64,000 nt of DNA from Varanus komodoensis (GCF_004798865.1 NW_025336347.1:18998289-19062288), one strand, 5' to 3'; positions 44,182-51,691 are shown, counted from the first letter of the stretch. Made by a program: numbers and translations. Notes: generated by a model from the sequence alone, not told the origin.

Positions 44182-45005
44182 GGGAATTTTCATAGGGTAA
44201 GTTTGTAATCCATGACTGTATCCACTCAGATTTCCTTCACTCCTTAATTTGGCCACCCTCTTTCTGAAGCACCTTCACAAGGAGTATGACAGAAAATATT
44301 CAGGGCAGTGGGGGGAAATTGTGACTCCCAATTTCCCTCACCCTACAATTCTTCCTATCGGCTGCTGACTAGGAATGAGAGTAGAACTCCAAAATGTCTG
44401 AAGGGCCACAAGTCACAGACTCCAGGTAGCTAACTCTCATTTAATTAAATACAGTCCCACTGAGGTTTTACTACAATGACATGTTGTCCTGGCCAAGTCA
44501 GGTATTAGTACTCCCTTCAGATCAAGAAAAATCCCTTTTCAGAGTTGCTTTGGCTTGGCTTTACACTTGTGACAGATATGTGATGCTTGTTAGGCAAAAT
44601 GGATTTTGCTCTCTTAAATCCCTCATCGGGATACCAAGATTTGTATACTGATAAGTCCAAGTTGCTGACATTCTGTGTCATTCTTATTATACCTGATAAG
44701 GTTTCTAAGAAATGAGCAATAAGAATAGAATTAGAATGATAATTCAATCAATTAATTTTAATTGATTTCTTTGTACGTCTTGTGGAACAACATGATGAGG
44801 CACAGATAGACAACAGAGAAGGACAGAGAAAAAAGGAAATTTATCTGAACGAAGGGTACTTGATTAGTGTAATAGACTGTCTCTAACCATCCTGACCAAT
44901 GCTTGTACCTACCTGTGAGCAGTTGACAGAGTCCGGAAAAGTCGCTGGCTGAAAGCAGGCAGAAGGTAGGTACACTAGAACCAGTGCCAGTGTCAATATG
45001 TACAT
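15356..45005 (-). CDS. IL17RC: IL17RC, interleukin-17 receptor C; complete coding span, 19 exons
   Basis: Minus-strand gene. Coding exons in order: 44913-45005, 37855-37876, 36050-36205, 35740-35787, 35537-35616, 33463-33580, 33308-33352, 31000-31145, 29248-29307, 28009-28072, 27528-27712, 26488-26538, 25197-25242, 23614-23744, 23437-23496, 18602-18659, 18074-18169, 16741-16779, 15356-16029. They sum to 2172 nt (723 aa plus stop) and phase is kept at every junction. Layout: signal peptide 1-18, two fibronectin-like extracellular domains, membrane span about 460-481, SEFIR about 503-660. Matches to human IL17RC include [13 protein letters not shown] (MDKYIHKRWALVW), [12 protein letters not shown] and [18 protein letters not shown]. 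Known role: partner of IL-17RA for IL-17A/IL-17F at epithelial membranes, signalling through Act1. The neighbouring CRELD1 and IL17RE confirm orthology. Confidence 0.96.
16600..16735 (+). repeat. Unassigned ancient amniote repeat
   Basis: It contains GTCTGATGAAATAGACTATA, then GTCCGTGAAAGTTTATGCC, ATAATAAATGCATTAGTCTG and CAAGGTGCTAGAAGGC. This order recurs widely in amniote genomes, but I cannot name the family with certainty. Confidence 0.4.
16741..16779 (-). CDS. IL17RC: IL17RC 39-bp juxtamembrane exon
   Basis: The exon lies between the acceptor TCTCTCCACAG and the donor GGTAAAA and codes for [12 protein letters not shown]; human IL17RC has WLRLLKQDVRSG. Phase 1 to phase 1. IL17RE has no counterpart of this exon. 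Confidence 0.95.
17700..17778. repeat. Pentanucleotide microsatellites
   Basis: Two adjoining arrays: (TTAAA)n-like from about 17705 to 17743, then CATTA repeated about seven times to 17775. In an IL17RC intron. Confidence 0.9.
18074..18169 (-). CDS. IL17RC: IL17RC transmembrane exon
   Basis: The 96-bp exon follows the acceptor TTGTGCACAG and ends at GGTACAAG. It reads [18 protein letters not shown] then [13 protein letters not shown]: one hydrophobic span followed by a basic stop-transfer stretch. Phase 1 in, phase 1 out. Confidence 0.95.
18602..18659 (-). CDS. IL17RC: IL17RC exon, membrane-proximal ectodomain
   Basis: The 58-bp exon follows TCTTTCTCTGCAG and ends at TGTGAGTG. It reads [19 protein letters not shown], matching human LWDDDLGALWACPMDK. 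The split tyrosine codon with the next exon restores the conserved K-Y. Phase 0 in, phase 1 out. Confidence 0.93.
18838..22520 (-). mobile_element. Old CR1-like LINE fragment, split by BovB
   Basis: Left flank (18838 to 19157) and right flank (22357 to about 22520) of the BovB together form one CR1-type 3' sequence: AGCCCAGCATTCTGCTTACA on the left; TTTATGGAATGACCCCTGGT and TCTAGTATTTCTCCACATGC on the right. The right part matches the copy at 43350-43430. Its ORF runs on the minus strand. The region is in the IL17RC intron upstream of the membrane-proximal exon. Confidence 0.65.
19158..22356 (+). mobile_element. RTE-BovB LINE, full length, with 10-bp target duplication
   Basis: A 3199-bp element is flanked by CCTTCAGCTT on both sides (19148-19157 and 22357-22366). 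The 5' end has the BovB leader (GGATCACTGCCTTGCCGTGG, GAGAAGGAAATGGCAACCC). Protein pieces: endonuclease [63 protein letters not shown]; reverse transcriptase [74 protein letters not shown], and [12 protein letters not shown] with YADD intact; C-terminus [18 protein letters not shown] and [16 protein letters not shown]. The 3' end is GACTAACAACAACAA. About six stops or frameshifts (for example TGA at 19808 and 21369) make it inactive. BovB is known for horizontal spread between squamates and ruminants. Confidence 0.95.
23437..23496 (-). CDS. IL17RC: IL17RC exon
   Basis: The 60-bp, phase 0-0 exon lies between the acceptor CTCTCTCCACAG and the donor CAGGTGAGTG. It reads [20 protein letters not shown]; human IL17RC has ARLGEYLLQDLQSGQCLQ at this place. 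Confidence 0.93.
23614..23744 (-). CDS. IL17RC: IL17RC exon, second fibronectin-like domain
   Basis: The 131-bp exon follows CTTTCTCCTAG and ends at ACGGTAATG. It reads [20 protein letters not shown], then [22 protein letters not shown] is a possible glycosylation site. An inner CAG could act as an alternative acceptor, but only the CTAG site keeps phase 1 in. Confidence 0.88.
25197..25242 (-). CDS. IL17RC: IL17RC 46-bp exon
   Basis: The exon follows GTGTGTGTGCAG and ends at TGTGAGTG. It reads [15 protein letters not shown]; human has VNSSEKLQLQECLWA. Phase 0 in, phase 1 out. It is the same length and phase as the paralogous IL17RE exon at 57808-57853. Confidence 0.92.
25721..25771. repeat. 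20-bp perfect inverted repeat at a CR1 3' end
   Basis: The arm AAATATTGTTATCATAGAAT (25721-25740) is matched exactly in reverse complement at 25752-25771, with an 11-nt loop. It abuts the 3' end of the CR1 at 25772. Confidence 0.9.
25772..25985 (-). repeat. CR1 LINE 3' end
   Basis: The plus strand reads GGCCCTGAAGGCCATCGGGT, then CCAACCCCCTGCTGTTGCAG, AGGTGGCTGTCCAGGTTCTT and GTGAGGAAGCTCTTCCTGAC; this is the antisense of the CR1 ORF end. It is followed to about 26400 by a C/T/G-rich stretch I could not assign. Confidence 0.75.
26488..26538 (-). CDS. IL17RC: IL17RC 51-bp exon
   Basis: The exon follows CCACACCCCTAG and ends at CAGGTAGGAG. It reads [17 protein letters not shown], matching human KVLEFPLLKGHPNLCVQ. 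Phase 0-0. Confidence 0.95.
27528..27712 (-). CDS. IL17RC: IL17RC 185-bp exon
   Basis: The exon follows GATTCCTGTTTCAG and ends at CGTGTGAGTAG. It reads [20 protein letters not shown], then [20 protein letters not shown] and [15 protein letters not shown]; human has APCSLPAEAALCWRAPGGDP. Phase 1 in, phase 0 out. The NDT sequon is formed across the junction with the exon before it. Confidence 0.94.
27854..27874. repeat. Poly-C tract, 21 bases
   Basis: An uninterrupted run of 21 C on the plus strand (G on the transcript strand) inside the IL17RC intron between exons 10 and 11. Length is likely to vary between copies and reads. Confidence 0.95.
28009..28072 (-). CDS. IL17RC: IL17RC 64-bp exon
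   Basis: The exon follows GTTTCTAG and ends at GGTATGAA. It reads [20 protein letters not shown]; human has VWPLEPDSVRTNICPF. Phase 0 in, phase 1 out. Confidence 0.95.
29248..29307 (-). CDS. IL17RC: IL17RC 60-bp exon
   Basis: The exon follows TTCGTTTTAG and ends at CAGGTAAAG. It reads [20 protein letters not shown]; human has TGPQIITLNHTDLVPCLCIQ. The PCLC motif is shared with IL17RE. Phase 0-0. Confidence 0.96.
30030..30960 (-). mobile_element. CR1/L3-like LINE fragment, split by an L2 tail
   Basis: The left part (30030-30470) carries the antisense CR1 3' region (GATGAGCCACGCTGGATCAA, ACACAGTGGCCAAGCATCTG, CTGTGGTGCCTAGAACTGGA). The right part (30735-30960) gives the minus-strand translation [20 protein letters not shown] and [18 protein letters not shown], the post-RT part of the CR1 ORF. 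An L2-like tail sits between them. Confidence 0.75.
30485..30732 (+). repeat. L2-like LINE tail nested in CR1
   Basis: It carries GCAAGCCGTCCTGAGACGCG, then GGCATATAAATGTTTTAAAT and AATAAATAAAAT on the plus strand, interrupting the CR1 described at 30030-30960. Confidence 0.65.
31000..31145 (-). CDS. IL17RC: IL17RC 146-bp exon
   Basis: The exon follows CTTTTTGCTGCAG and ends at CTGGTGAGTA. It reads [20 protein letters not shown], then [20 protein letters not shown]; human has LPWLNVSADGDNVHLVLNVS and EEQHFGLSLYWN. NRT is a sequon. Phase 1 in, phase 0 out. Confidence 0.95.
31432..31780 (+). repeat. tRNA-derived SINE interrupted by a CR1 end
   Basis: The head has an A box (TAGCACAGCGG at about 31436) and a B-box-like GGTCCGATCCC, then GGGAAAGACCCCTTTCTGAA. 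A CR1 3' end (31565-31705, CGTAAGAAGAACCATGCTGG) interrupts it. The SINE 3' part resumes (GGAGCTAGATGGATAAATGC, GAGATGGTATAAAGCTGTCT) to 31780. Confidence 0.7.
31840..32315 (+). repeat. L2-like LINE 3' fragment
   Basis: The plus-strand translation reads [20 protein letters not shown], the conserved C-terminus of the L2-like ORF also seen at 3750-3800, followed by the tail GTTCACCACTCAGAGATCTT and GGCTATTGGGCAGTAC. Confidence 0.75.
33308..33352 (-). CDS. IL17RC: IL17RC 45-bp exon
   Basis: The exon follows CTTTCTTCTCACAG and ends at AAGGTATGTT. In the frame set by its neighbours it reads [15 protein letters not shown], like the DCRGLEVWNSIPSCW segment of the long human isoform. In human that segment is subject to alternative splicing, so this phase 1-1 exon may be skippable too. 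Confidence 0.9.
33463..33580 (-). CDS. IL17RC: IL17RC exon, first fibronectin-like domain
   Basis: The 118-bp exon reads [20 protein letters not shown] then [19 protein letters not shown]; human has GSVVYDCFEAALGSEV and YTQPRYEKELNHTQQLP. Its acceptor is fed by a pure TCCC microsatellite. Donor CAGGTGAGC, phase 0 in, phase 1 out. Confidence 0.95.
33583..33613 (+). repeat. (GGGA)n microsatellite forming a splice-site pyrimidine tract
   Basis: The plus strand has about seven GGG runs separated by single A bases. On the transcript strand it is (TCCC)n ending directly in the TCGCAG acceptor of the IL17RC exon at 33463-33580. The GGG runs fit a G-quadruplex pattern on the template strand. Confidence 0.9.
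34325..34565 (-). repeat. MIR-like core-SINE, antisense
   Basis: The plus strand reads CATTTTATCCTCATAACAAC, then AACCCTGTGACGTAGGTTAG, CCCAAAGTCACCCAGTGAGC and CAGGGACTAGAACCTGGACC, the last being an antisense B box. Related copies lie at 41460-41605 and 62390-62640. Confidence 0.7.
35537..35616 (-). CDS. IL17RC: IL17RC 80-bp exon
   Basis: The exon follows GTATTTCTCTCAG and ends at CTGGTAAGTT. It reads [18 protein letters not shown] then HDWQTRNL, aligning with human TARCVLLEVQVPAALVQF. It is the only open frame that joins the phase 1 exon before it to the phase 0 exon after it. Confidence 0.85.
35740..35787 (-). CDS. IL17RC: IL17RC 48-bp exon, variable loop
   Basis: The exon follows GTTTTCTTGTAG and ends at AAGGTGAGC. 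In the frame set by neighbours (phase 1-1) it reads [16 protein letters not shown], an acidic loop in the place of the acidic GHWEEPEDEEK region of human IL17RC. Sequence similarity is weak, so the call rests on splice sites and phase. Confidence 0.78.
36050..36205 (-). CDS. IL17RC: IL17RC 156-bp exon
   Basis: The exon follows CCTCTTTCCTCCCAG and ends at GGTGAGAAAG. It reads [20 protein letters not shown], then [20 protein letters not shown]; human has DILCLPGDIVPAPGPVLAP and LRCQKETDCDLCLRVAVHL. Phase 1-1. Confidence 0.95.
36322..36398 (-). repeat. BovB 3' end fragment
   Basis: The plus strand reads TTGTTGTTGTTCAGTCACAA, then CATCATGACCCCATGGACAA and ATTCCTCC, the reverse complement of the BovB 3' terminus found at 22295-22356. 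Confidence 0.8.
36795..37112 (-). repeat. Sauria (ACA-type) SINE
   Basis: The plus strand reads GGTAAAGGTTTCCCCATGAC, then TCTGACTCCAGGGGGTGGTG, GACAATCTCCGTGGTCACGT, GCATGCTTCCGAACTGGAAG and AGATTCGAACCGGCGACCTT. The last is an antisense tRNA B box, so the SINE is on the minus strand with its 3' end near 36795. This family is diagnostic for squamates and is thought to be mobilised by BovB. Confidence 0.92.
37855..37876 (-). CDS. IL17RC: IL17RC microexon, 22 nt
   Basis: The exon lies between the acceptor CCTTCCACAG and the donor GGGTAAGTG. It codes for GLGCRFL plus one base; human IL17RC has GLSCRLW at this point, followed by DSDILC where this gene has GRDVLC. Phase 0 in, phase 1 out. A 7.0-kb intron precedes it. 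Confidence 0.9.
38455..40142 (-). mobile_element. CR1 LINE, 5'-truncated
   Basis: Minus-strand element of about 1.7 kb. The ORF runs open for about 360 codons: [18 protein letters not shown]-like start, [129 protein letters not shown], then after a break [38 protein letters not shown] and [18 protein letters not shown]. The catalytic motif is FADN instead of FADD. The 3' end is GACTAGATGGCCTGGGAGG ... TTTCTATGTTTCTATG. The 5' end stops at about 40142, as usual for truncated CR1. Confidence 0.93.
41150..41285. repeat. Palindromic short repeat (fold-back MITE)
   Basis: The left arm CGGATGTTTTGGCCTACAGC, TCCTATGATCCCTCACCA is mirrored by the right arm TGGGAGTTGCAGGCCAAAAC, ATCTAGATGACC. Other copies or halves occur near 12050, 22745, 25405, 49565, 54255, 58070, 60040, 61680 and 61910. 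No coding capacity. Probably a non-autonomous DNA transposon; family not certain. Confidence 0.65.
41460..41605 (-). repeat. MIR-like core-SINE fragment, antisense
   Basis: The plus strand reads AGTGACTGGCCCAGGGTCAC then GGATGTGCACCCAGGTCTCC, similar to the copy at 34325-34565. Confidence 0.5.
42600..42690 (+). repeat. L2-like LINE tail with (ACAT)n
   Basis: It carries GAGAGCCTTGGCTATTGGGT, then GGTATAAAAATGAAAATAC and four to five ACAT units. Confidence 0.6.
43080..43975 (-). mobile_element. CR1/L3-like LINE fragment
   Basis: The plus strand starts with AGAACACAAGAAAAGCCATG, CTGAATGAGACCAGTGGCCC, the antisense CR1 3' end, then CATGGGATGACCCCATGTTC. The minus-strand translation reads [20 protein letters not shown] and [15 protein letters not shown] (post-RT part of the ORF), then [19 protein letters not shown]. 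Heavily mutated and old. Confidence 0.75.
44134..44178. repeat. (TG)n microsatellite
   Basis: More than 20 TG dinucleotide units in IL17RC intron 1. Confidence 0.98.
44913..45005 (-). CDS. IL17RC: IL17RC first coding exon, signal peptide
   Basis: ATG at 45003-45005 opens a 31-codon exon: [18 protein letters not shown], then [13 protein letters not shown], ending at the donor CAGGTAGGT. The hydrophobic core is a signal peptide and VNCSQ|GLGCRF aligns with human THCSP|GLSCRL. Phase 0 at the donor matches the microexon. The 5' UTR and promoter lie to the right, not resolved; a short open frame with a signal-like start lies at 45138-45305. Confidence 0.9.
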
Positions 45006-46554
45006 CTCTGGGGTCTTCAGAGAGCCAGGTAAAGGCTCTGTTCCTTAAGTCATCACTGGAATGGTGGATGTTGTCTCTTTCATCTCAGAACCTGCACTTC
45101 CACAAAACAAATGGGTCCTGCCTCAATAGCACAGCTGTCAAATAGCTGGTACATTTCCCGAAATTTCTCCTCCAGGGACTTGGTTCCTTTCCAGCATTTC
45201 CATGAAGTTACTGCAGAAACTAGCAGGAGGTCTGCATGCCAGGGCTAAAGATCCAAGCTGACTGAGAGCAAAGGCAGAAGCAAGAAGACGTAAGAACCTG
45301 AGCATCAAAGAGGATGAGAGAACTTCCATACAACTTGTTTGCCAGGGCATTGCTTAGTCAATATCCCTCCCTGTTGTGCCATTACAAGAAAAATTACGTC
45401 AAAGTGGAGGAAAGGTGGAGAGGGCGTAGCAGGAAGTCAGTGTGGAGTCCGGACAGGCAGAACAGCCTGCGCACAATACCAGGAAGGCTGCTTAAGGGGA
45501 GACTCCAAAGGCTAAGAGAATGACAGGAAACAAATGTTCACAGCCAAGTTCAGATCTGACAGATTTCTTAAAAAGCAAATCTGGCATCGTTATAGAATTT
45601 GAGAATCCTACATTCAAAGATGACAAAGGTGTTCACTGCACCTTGTCTTTATCAGTATCTTGCTCTATTAAAAAAACCAGTAGCTTTTAATCAGAGACCT
45701 AAGTTTAATCTCAACCTAGAACTCATGGGGCCGACCTTTAGTAGGGTAGAAAAGGATAAAGGCAATACCTAGTGGGCAACTCACTGCCACAAACAGCCAA
45801 TATGTGTATCAGGCAGAGATGGTCTACCTATGTCAGAAGACACATGTTGTCAATCTGGCCAGTTGCACATGTAGCCATTATACTGGAACTGAAGACAGCT
45901 GTTGTGAATTCACGATTCAATCAATATTTCAGTCCCCGAGTAGGGATAAAAAATTAACTTCAGTGAAAAAACTGATATTGCATGAACCAAAGAAATTAAG
46001 GACCAAGGCCTAGGTAAGTTTAGGAAGGACACAAAGTCCTATAGTTCCCATGCTGGCAGGGAAAGGCTGGGAGCTGCTTGTTTGTCCGAACATTCATGGG
46101 GCAGCAGCCTAACGGTAGCGCTGGGAGCCACAGCCTTAGTGGCTTGAAAGACAGGTGCAATTATTTTATAGTTGAATTCACAACTAGAAGAAACCCAAAA
46201 TATTTGTACAGTTGTGACATCAGTTCCACAGATGACACACAGAGGGGAAAAAAGCAATTTAAAGAGTAAGATGTTTGCCCTTAAACAAATGTTATAATGA
46301 AGCCAAGCCAATAGCAAAATGCACGACCTACAACTCAAAATGGATATACAAAATGTCTTGAAGGAGATTTCTAGTTAATTAAACAAAGTATACCTGCTTG
46401 AAATGCACAAATACTCAAAGCATTAATTCAACACCGACTGGTTGCTCATTAATTCTAGGAATTCTGGAGGGCTTAATTTGGTTTACATTTTCATATGAAC
46501 TGACCATATATCATTAAAATCATTCTTCTTTATCACTCCTTTTTCACCCTAATC

Positions 46555-47060
46555 CTGCACGCCAATTTATCATTAACAGCTATATTCCAAACTTCTTCAT
46601 GCCATTCAAATAACCGGAATGTCACAACAGCTGCACACTGCATTGACATCTCTATCAAGCTTCCCACCACAAATCAAGAGCTCTTTCTTGTTCAACCACT
46701 GCCAGGTCAGAGCTCATCAGTCTATATGAGAAAATGAGCTTTCTGAGGCAATGTGCAACACTTTCCATGTGCTTGAATTCAGCCACGTTTGCCCTTTTGA
46801 GGTCCATTTTTTCAGTTTGGGAAGATGCTTTTAGAGCTCTTGCTCTTTTGTTTTAGCCATCCTAATTAATTTGGTATCATCAACTAATCTGGCCACATCG
46901 CTGCTCATCATTCCAGATCATGTATGCAAAACATTGAAAAGGATCTGGTCTCAACACAGATCTTGTGGGGCTCCAGTGTTCCTATCCCCCAATCCTCAGA
47001 GTCATGACAGGTCTGAAATGAAATTATTTGCTCCTTCCTGAGGAGCACCTGCTTTCTGAC
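46555..47060 (-). repeat. Old CR1-like LINE fragment
   Basis: The plus strand reads GCTGCACACTGCATTGACAT, CAAGAGCTCTTTCTTGTTCA, TGTGCTTGAATTCAGCCACG, TTGGTATCATCAACTAATCT and GATCTTGTGGGGCTCCAGTG. These are the antisense of CR1 ORF segments also seen intact at 39060-39420. Confidence 0.7.
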
Positions 47061-47610
47061 TGTGGCGCAGTGGAAACTGAACTGATGACTGAATGCATGA
47101 AGACTGATAGGGAACAGATATAGAGTGATCTCTAGCTATTGCACAAGGAATGATCATGCCAGTTTCCTTTACATTCAACCTTGTTGAAGAACAAGAAAGT
47201 AGAGACTGTGATATGTGTAGGTGTGTATACCTTTAAGAAGGTTTCGGCAGTTCCTTTCTCTTTCTGTGCAGAGCCAGAAAGTCTGGTGTGTGGCTCCCTT
47301 GTGATAAGGCTACTGATAAAAGGAGGGTTTTGTGGAAGCTCTGGAGTCAGAAGTGTGAGGCCAGGGGTGGACTTTCCTGTGTCAGCTGCACAGGAAAGCT
47401 GCCAAGGGCTATTGCCTGGTGCCAGAAGTGGGCCGCTCTCCTCACAAAGCCACCTGGTTTCCCAGTGTGTGCCTTAAAATAAAAAAGCATTTTAAATCTC
47501 CTTCTGAGAACCTTGAAAGAAAATGAGAGCAGACAGCTTTTCTAGACAGGGTATTTATTTTGTACCCGTAATCCTTCACTCAGGGAGGTTTGGGGGTCCT
47601 TTACACAATG

Positions 47611-48230
47611 CAGTGGTACCCCTGCTCATGAACTTAATCTGTTCCACACCTCTGGCAGAGACCCAAATTGGTCGCCAGCCAAGTCAAATTTCCCCATAAG
47701 GTTCAGTGTGAATAGGTTAATCCGTTCTGTAAATATTTTTTTTAATCACAAAAATTTGAAACGAAGTAACAAAGATCAACAAAGTAATAAAGTACAGTAC
47801 AGTAGAGAACACTAACCTAGGTGGGGGGAGGTTATTGTTTGAAGGGAGGGTCCCCCTCCATAAGGACATTGGGGAGATCTCTTTCAGGAGTTGCCTCTCT
47901 TCTTTGTCTCTTAGCTGCAGGGTCAATTTTGGCGAAAAACCTGCACATTCTTGTCACCTTCATTACCGCTCTGCACGTTCTTTTTACCACCATGCTTACT
48001 CTGCACTTTCTTTGGAGCCATTATTCAGTAAGTGTCACAGCAAGTGACCACAGGTGACCATGAGCAGGGAAGATGGCTGCGATTGCGATCTTGTTTGTGT
48101 GGGAACATGGCCACGATCATGGTCGTCATTCGATGTGGAGTTCATGACCTAAGGCAAAAATTTCCCGAAATTTCTGTTGGCGACCAGACTTGGTCATGAA
48201 CTGAGGCGTTCGTGAACCAAGGTACCACTG
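47611..48230. mobile_element. pogo/Tigger-like non-autonomous DNA transposon
   Basis: A 620-bp element with inverted ends that begin CAGTGGTACC on both sides and share further imperfect matches (for example TGGTCGCC inside both arms). The right end is followed by TA; the left flank reads TG where TA is expected, which a single mutation would explain. No transposase frame. Confidence 0.7.
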
Positions 48231-49559
48231 TACTGCCATCCTCCCAGAGGCTCCCCTGTGTTTTTCAGCCATTTTTGTGGAAGCAGGCAGATTGTTTTGT
48301 CACAGAACTTAGAGAAAAATCTCAGCCCTGTGAATATTGGGCCCTCTGCAGATGCTCAACAAAAAAATTGTCATCAGCGTTTCAGACAGCAAACTCTAAG
48401 AGAAATTATTGGAAAACTCTAATTTGATGCTAAAGCAAGCATTTGCCACATGCAGAGCTAAAGCTCACTAGAGTCCAGCTGCAGAAACCAGAATCTTTGA
48501 CATGCAGCACAAAAGGGAAAGCCTCAACAAGAGTGGATATCACCCTATTACAAGTGCAGAATCACAATGTCTGGATCCAATACACCTAGATCCAACATCT
48601 GGATCCATGAACAAGCAAGGGCTTTTTCATGACTGACTCACTCTTAAGGAAGACCACAAGTCAAATTTGGCTCAGGAAAAGCTAGTCTGCTCTGGAATCT
48701 GCATGTCAGATTCTCAGAAATTCATACTCACTGGAGTTTGCTGTGAATTTCTTCGACAGAGGCAAAAATTTAGCCTTGTTAAATTTATCAAAATGTACAC
48801 TTGTTCACCCAGACTTCCCCTGGTTTATATAAATTAACCATGCCATCCTATTTTACTGCTCCTGTACTGCTTGGTATTCTGTACCATTACTGTTAATTGC
48901 ATTGTTTTTAAACTTGCATTTTTAATATGATTTTGGTGTGATGCGGAAACTGCTTAGGGATGTTTCTTAATATTTAGTGGCATAAAAACAGTATAAAGAC
49001 ATTTGAAAAATTTACCACTTGGCATGCTGGTGATCATCTGAGTATTTTGTCCTTCTGCTCGCTTGGATTTTTCATTGAGTTCTGATGTATGTTTTGAAAG
49101 TTCACCACATGCTAGGCTACTGAAGACGAGTAGTTTATCAATGGTTTCATGCAGACAAACGATGGTAAGGGGAAATGTAATACTGTCCTAGTGGGTTTCT
49201 TTTAGGAACAAAAAAGTTCAGACTGTGATTCTGAGCAGCCGACAAGCAGGAGGAGGTGAAGATGCTTAACTGTTTTTCTGCTGACCACGTTTCCATTTAA
49301 AACAGTCAAGGTGTTACCCTGATGGGGTTTCAAATTTGTGTTTGCAAGGGTAAACAAGTGGGAGAGGGAACTGATGAGATCTGGTTTGCACCATTTTTAG
49401 GACTGTAACGTAACCTAGGACTGTACACCTTTGGAGCAAGCAGACCGCCATCCTGTGTTCTAACCTGCCATATGCTTGACAAGCTCCACTGTGGTTGCAG
49501 GCAAAGTCAAGCAGCAAGATGACGTGTTTTATTAATCCCCCCACATGTACACCTGGAGC

Positions 49560-49690
49560 CTTCCCCAATCTGAAGCCATCCCAGATATTGTAAACTTCAA
49601 CTCCCATCAGTCCTAGCCAGCACTGCTAGTGGTCAGGCATGCTAGGAGTTCCAAAATGTGAAGGGCACCATGTTGGGGAAGGCTACCTAC
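49560..49690. repeat. Palindromic short repeat copy
   Basis: It carries AACTTCAACTCCCATCAGTC, CTAGCCAGCACTGCTAGTGG, then TAGGAGTTCCAAAATGTGAA and GGGCACCATGTTGGGGAAGG. Same family as 41150-41285. Confidence 0.6.
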
Positions 49691-51691
49691 AGTGCTGTCT
49701 TAAGGACATTTGCATGGAAGTAAGGCATGTTGAAATAAATGGTAGGTACTGGTGGGTAAATATTCTTAGAGGCAGGGTGCAGCTCATGGAAAGGACACTG
49801 ATGTGTTGCTCCAGTTTAAAATTGTACCATGGAAAGGACTTTTAAGAAAATGAGATGCACCAGGCCACATCTGGTATCCCTGAGGTCAAGGCCAACCTCA
49901 GAAAAGAACTCATTTCTTCTCATAGCATTATTGCTACTGCTATAAAATGGTTAGAGGCCCTGAGGCATAATAGCATCTTAGAGGGAAAGGAGCTGGCCAG
50001 AGAAAATTCCCCAAGCCATTAGGGAATGATTGGGGTCCCCTTTACACTACTGATGCACAAATCAGTAGGTAGGTATAATCAGGCAATCACTGACACATTA
50101 CCAGGTCAAAGAAAAACTCTCTTTTCTCGAAATTAGCATGTGTGCATCCTTGAAAGGTAGCTGACACTGACCAGGCACCATTCCAGAAAAAGCTACTCGG
50201 CACTTGACAGCTAACAGCAGCTCAAACAAGAGGCAATCCATACCAGCCCACCCCATTCTCTATGCAATAGCACCCCATCCTCCCCCTCCTTTGAAGCATC
50301 TTCTTTGGTATGCAGGTGAAAAAGAACACGCCATTGTATTTTATTTTTTTACTTCTGTAACCTATTGGAAAGTGTTAACTGTGTTACATGTAGCCCTTTA
50401 ATGATCAATGTATAAATGGGCCACCTGAGGACTGTTCTGGTGTGCCATCTGGAACAATTCATTGGTAGGTGGTTATTCTTGAGAATAAATCTTTTGAAAG
50501 AAAACTTTCCCTTGTTGTGTATGTTGGGCATATGCACACCAGAACGCAGACTATTTAGTCAACACTATAGTCCTTTTTTTTTTTCAAATATCTTCAAGTT
50601 TTCACATTTATCTTCAAAGCCATAATCCATAAATGTGTAAGTCTTTACAAGTTCTGTAACAGATAACCCAGCACTGCACATGCACTGCAAAAGACATTAG
50701 AACAGCAATGTATATACACTAAGTGTGCTTTCAGCCTTTGTACCAAATGTTATTTTAACGAGTCACTTTTAGTATTCCAGACTGAACTGAAAAGGACCTG
50801 TATAAGAATCCCCTGCAGCTTACTCAATATACACAGCAAAATAAGCCTATGCTGTGTATGTAGGGACATGTCAGCTTTGATCCTGTTTGGACAGGAGAGG
50901 TCATGGTGAGGCATGTTGATAGCCAGAACGTAAGTGCAAATAGCCTAATCACATTTACAGCCATTTCATTTTATTACCGTTTAGTGTACAACTGGGTTGA
51001 ATGTTGCTCGTACTCTTCACCTTCTATCTCTGCCAGTAAAAGGGCCAGAGAGCCACTTGTCCAAATGAAAGCTGAAAATCTGGACAGGGCCCAGAACAAT
51101 CCTCTGGGGACCAGCCTCATCCTCACAGAGCATCCTGCAGCTACAGCCCTGAAGTGATGGCTTGCCTGACCTCCACTAATGCAAGTATTATCCAATTAGG
51201 TGGTGAGACCTTTCCCTGGTGCCTGAACTGCATTAGTGCCCCAGAAAGCAGCTCTCCAGGTGACGGCACTGCTAGGGAGTGTTGCACGAACCACTCGTGA
51301 CAGGTATAGTATTAATATTGCACAGCTTTCTTTCAGCATCGAGGTCAACCTTCCTGTTACTCTTGCTTGTTTCTAGCATTAATACACTGTAGTTATCGCC
51401 GTGGCAACAGTTGCCACAGCCACCATGGGAGGACGGGCCTAGCTGGGAACGAAGCAGCCTCTGTCTTTGCCTGAAGACACTTGGCTGAGTTTGGCCTTTC
51501 CTATTTGTGGCACTGGACTCAGAGACCCAGCATGGTCGCAAATGCCTGGGTTTCTAGGCTCCATAATGAAGCAGGCATTTCTGAGGCCTCCTTCCTCCCT
51601 ATCAACTGCCCTGGTTGCAAGCAACTTGTGAGGCAGCTCCATTTCATAACGCAAACTTGTTCCACGGGGGTGGACTTGTCTTAGCGGTCAC

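Larger units (their letters stand above)
37877..44912 (-). other. IL17RC intron 1
   Basis: The 7.0-kb intron between the signal-peptide exon and the microexon. It holds two CR1 elements (38455-40142, 43080-43975), a palindromic repeat, a MIR-like fragment, an L2 tail and a TG microsatellite. The segments 40150-41150 and 42700-43080 show nothing I can name. Confidence 0.85.
45006..51691. other. Intergenic region between IL17RC and IL17RE
   Basis: Holds the presumed IL17RC promoter (no CpG island; none of the GC-rich features of the CRELD1 promoter) and the IL17RE 3' UTR side. A CR1 fragment, a Tigger-like element, an old LINE tail (about 48840-49000) and a palindromic repeat are listed separately. 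An inverted AATAAA at about 50969 could be an IL17RE poly(A) signal. I see nothing nameable in 45350-46550, 48240-48830 and 49700-50900. Confidence 0.6.
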
